From Hyphomicrobiales bacterium (lineage in GTDB: Bacteria; Pseudomonadota; Alphaproteobacteria; Rhizobiales; Rhizobiaceae), in the NCBI GenBank assembly GCA_900465665.1, contig UBJO01000048.1, forward strand, positions 31,910 to 95,909: a DNA stretch of 64,000 nt. The letters run 5' to 3'. Shown here one piece after another: positions 62,262 through 64,000 of the stretch. The notes below the pieces were generated by a model. It was not told where the DNA came from. It saw only the letters and a program-made list of their open reading frames with translations, and searched no databases. Numbering within the stretch: position 1 is the stretch's first letter; each line of letters opens with the position of its first letter. A program made the position numbers and the translations under genes.

Positions 62262-63148
62262 CAGCTTCTATCACCAACGCCCTCGTGCCGCTCTCGTTCG
62301 AGGACATCAGCTTACGGATTCCCATCGCCGAGATCATGCCGCTCAAGCAACTTTCCCCGGCGGCGCTGCGGTCAGTCAAGTACGCTCAAATCGCGGCCTC
62401 AATCGCGGAGGTTGGGATCATAGAACCGCCGGTGGTTATTCGCGATCGGCGCGGACCGGACAAGTACCATCTGTTGGATGGTCACATCCGCTTGGACGTG
62501 CTTGCGAAGAGAGGGGACGTTGAAGTCGTATGCTTGGTCGCTACCGAGGATGAGGCCTACACCTATAATCGTCGCGTGAGCCGCATTGCCACGATACAGG
62601 AACATCAGATGATCCTGAAGGCGATCGAGAAGGGGGTACCGGAAGAACGGCTGGCACGAGCGCTGAACGTTAATATCGCGAGCATTCGTAGCAAGAAGGC
62701 GCTCTTGGATGGCATTTGCGCCGAGGCCGTCGACTTGTTGAAGGACAAACATGTCCCAATCAATACGATGGGTCAGCTCAAGAAAATGAAACCTATGCGA
62801 CAGATTGAGGTCGCGCAGCTGATGATTGCGATGAACAGATTCAACTTGGCATACGCGACCTCATTGGTCGCCGCCACGCCGGACTCAATGTTGGTGCGAC
62901 CAAAGAAGAAGATTAACGGCGTAAGCGATGAGCAGCTTGCCCTTATGGAAAATGAAACGGCAACCTTGGATCGTGAGTTCAAGACGATCGAGCACGACTA
63001 TGGAGCTGATCACCTGGATCTCGTCCTGGCAACAGGATACGTTCAGCGGTTGCTGGGAAATGTCCGGGTCGTTCGGTACCTCGCGCAATCATACCCCGAG
63101 CTGCTCTCCGAGTTTCAAAAAATGGCTGAGCAGCGGAGAGCGGCGTGA
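62258..63148 (+). CDS. ParB/RepB-like partition protein, second of the pair
   Basis: 296 residues from ATG 62258, overlapping the previous stop (ATGA). ParB core: LRIPIAEIMPLKQLSPAALR, IEPPVVIRDRRGPDKYHLLD, GHIRLDVLAKRGDVEVVCLV and NRRVSRIATIQEHQMILKAI. The C-terminal RepB-like part (MKPMRQIEVAQLMIAMNRFN, LAYATSLVAATPDSMLV) follows. The two ParB-like proteins differ clearly, and no ParA is present. Confidence 0.87.
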   Translation: MTASITNALVPLSFEDISLRIPIAEIMPLKQLSPAALRSVKYAQIAASIAEVGIIEPPVVIRDRRGPDKYHLLDGHIRLDVLAKRGDVEVVCLVATEDEAYTYNRRVSRIATIQEHQMILKAIEKGVPEERLARALNVNIASIRSKKALLDGICAEAVDLLKDKHVPINTMGQLKKMKPMRQIEVAQLMIAMNRFNLAYATSLVAATPDSMLVRPKKKINGVSDEQLALMENETATLDREFKTIEHDYGADHLDLVLATGYVQRLLGNVRVVRYLAQSYPELLSEFQKMAEQRRAA

Positions 63149-63270
63149 CTGAAATCCGGATAGCCGATTATTCCACACAACGGCCTGCAATGCACTTTGG
63201 ACGTGGTGAAAGGCTGATCGGGACCACTTTCGCTGTGACAGCCAATATGATGCGGAGACGCACGACCACC

Positions 63271-63969
63271 CTATCGTTCCCAGGGGACGACCAAGCCCGC
63301 TGCTCCCGTGTTGACCTCTCTCAGGTAAAGGTCGGCGTCAATAAGCTCCCACCTCCAGACTGGATTTTGGGGTATCCAGCCCTTTTGTTTGAAAGCGTCT
63401 ACGCAACGAGTGCGGTCGTTCAAAATAGCTTCCCACTCCTCCAGCGTCAAAACGATACGGTCCGCGTGCCTGGTGTGCCACAGACTCGTACCCATCGATG
63501 AAAGGAACGCGGTGGGAACGAGTTTACCCCCGTGCACGCCCATTGCCATCACTCCAAACCGGAGCATCTTCGCTGATTCCTTAGCGCCCAACGGCTCCCG
63601 TGCTGGCAGCGCATCCCGGATCCAAAAGTCCGTGTCGGCCCGAAATTCAGTCACTGCGGAAAACAAAGTTCCGTCATCGAATGACGAATGATCGCCGACC
63701 ATGAGCAATGCCATTGTGTCGCGCGAAGCGACTACAAAGAGAAGCCTGTTGCTGTCGCCTTTTCTCTTGCCCGTCACATTGGCAGGGACCAGGTGGAGGT
63801 GGTGGACGCCGTAGGCATTGAGGGCGAGGTCTTTATCACCCCACTCAATCCCTTTTCTTTCCGCTGATCTCGGGACGTAGCCGTGGGTAGCAGCTAGCAC
63901 TACTTTTGGCGGATTCGGGCAAGGCTGGTTTGAGATGATTTGTGCTCTCTTCATTTGAGGGCGCGACAT
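63271..63969 (-). CDS. Hypothetical protein, 232 aa
   Basis: Starts ATG 63969 (ATG 63954 is also in frame). Segments LALNAYGVHHLHLVPANVTG, LLFVVASRDTMALLMVGDHS and FDDGTLFSAVTEFRADTDFW look like a globular protein. A C-terminal Trp-rich part follows (WIPQNPVWRWELIDADLYL). It converges with the ParB-like operon. I do not recognise the family. Confidence 0.7.
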   Translation of the reverse strand: MSRPQMKRAQIISNQPCPNPPKVVLAATHGYVPRSAERKGIEWGDKDLALNAYGVHHLHLVPANVTGKRKGDSNRLLFVVASRDTMALLMVGDHSSFDDGTLFSAVTEFRADTDFWIRDALPAREPLGAKESAKMLRFGVMAMGVHGGKLVPTAFLSSMGTSLWHTRHADRIVLTLEEWEAILNDRTRCVDAFKQKGWIPQNPVWRWELIDADLYLREVNTGAAGLVVPWER

Positions 63970-64000
63970 GGCAGATTGGAATACGGAGCTTTCAGCATTT

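Noticed and set aside
63145..63501. 118-codon plus frame whose start overlaps the second ParB-like stop
   Set aside because: The GTGA overlap looks like an operon gene, but two thirds of the frame is antisense to the better-supported minus gene at 63271 and no family is recognised.
1..64000. CRISPR array or rRNA genes
   Set aside because: No regularly spaced short repeats and no rRNA sequence were seen anywhere in the window.

Overview
The window looks like accessory DNA, from a megaplasmid or genomic island, of an alphaproteobacterium of the rhizobia group (Rhizobium/Sinorhizobium/Agrobacterium-like). The evidence is a SyrB-like protein, a DUF982 protein, a FixJ-type response regulator, Rrf2 and MocR regulators, two ParB/RepB-like proteins, and many frameshifted or truncated genes between intact operons. 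Genus and replicon cannot be fixed from the sequence alone.

Region 1 (1-14.1 kb) is a stress and redox block. In order it holds a truncated secreted CHRD-like gene, a PD-(D/E)XK protein, a periplasmic cupin, an NmrA-like reductase, an NsrR-type Rrf2 repressor divergent from a group III truncated haemoglobin/DUF1971 fusion plus flavohaemoglobin Hmp, and a second NmrA-like reductase. A MocR regulator, a second Rrf2 regulator, an AhpD-like protein, a FixJ-like response regulator, moaA and a cyclic-nucleotide-binding MscS channel follow. The central part is a nitric oxide detoxification unit with a visible NsrR-like operator.

Region 2 (14.1-33.4 kb) is mixed and partly decayed. It holds a 40-bp perfect palindrome, a membrane diguanylate cyclase whose paralogue 16 kb away carries an in-frame amber codon, an IS66 remnant, two TetR regulators and a PAS-like protein. 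At 21.5-23.2 kb there is a 1.65-kb element with 23/24-matching terminal inverted repeats and a putative target duplication, carrying one gene for a TnpB/Cas12-like RuvC protein without the zinc ribbon. A MocR regulator divergent from two small membrane proteins, a SyrB-like gene, an MFS transporter and a HAMP-GAF-GGDEF protein follow.

Region 3 (33.7-50.8 kb) is a defence-type island. It has an HNH nuclease, a PD-(D/E)XK protein, a frameshifted gene, McrB and McrC, and a divergent DUF4365-TPR protein. Two operons then converge: kinase-like ATPase, BpsA-like enzyme and a WGxG protein on the + strand, against a WGxG protein, an ImmA/IrrE peptidase and a PIN-like protein on the - strand. The two WGxG proteins look distantly homologous, so this block is a candidate undescribed system. 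A Septu-like ATPase/HNH pair follows; its ATPase has a fused, apparently dead HNH module.

Region 4 (50.8-64 kb) is mobile-element DNA. It contains an araH-like remnant, hypothetical genes, a phage-type Dam methyltransferase with two tandem paralogous genes, a CAT-anticodon tRNA, a frameshifted secreted-protein gene, and a tightly coupled operon of a serine recombinase and two ParB/RepB-like proteins.
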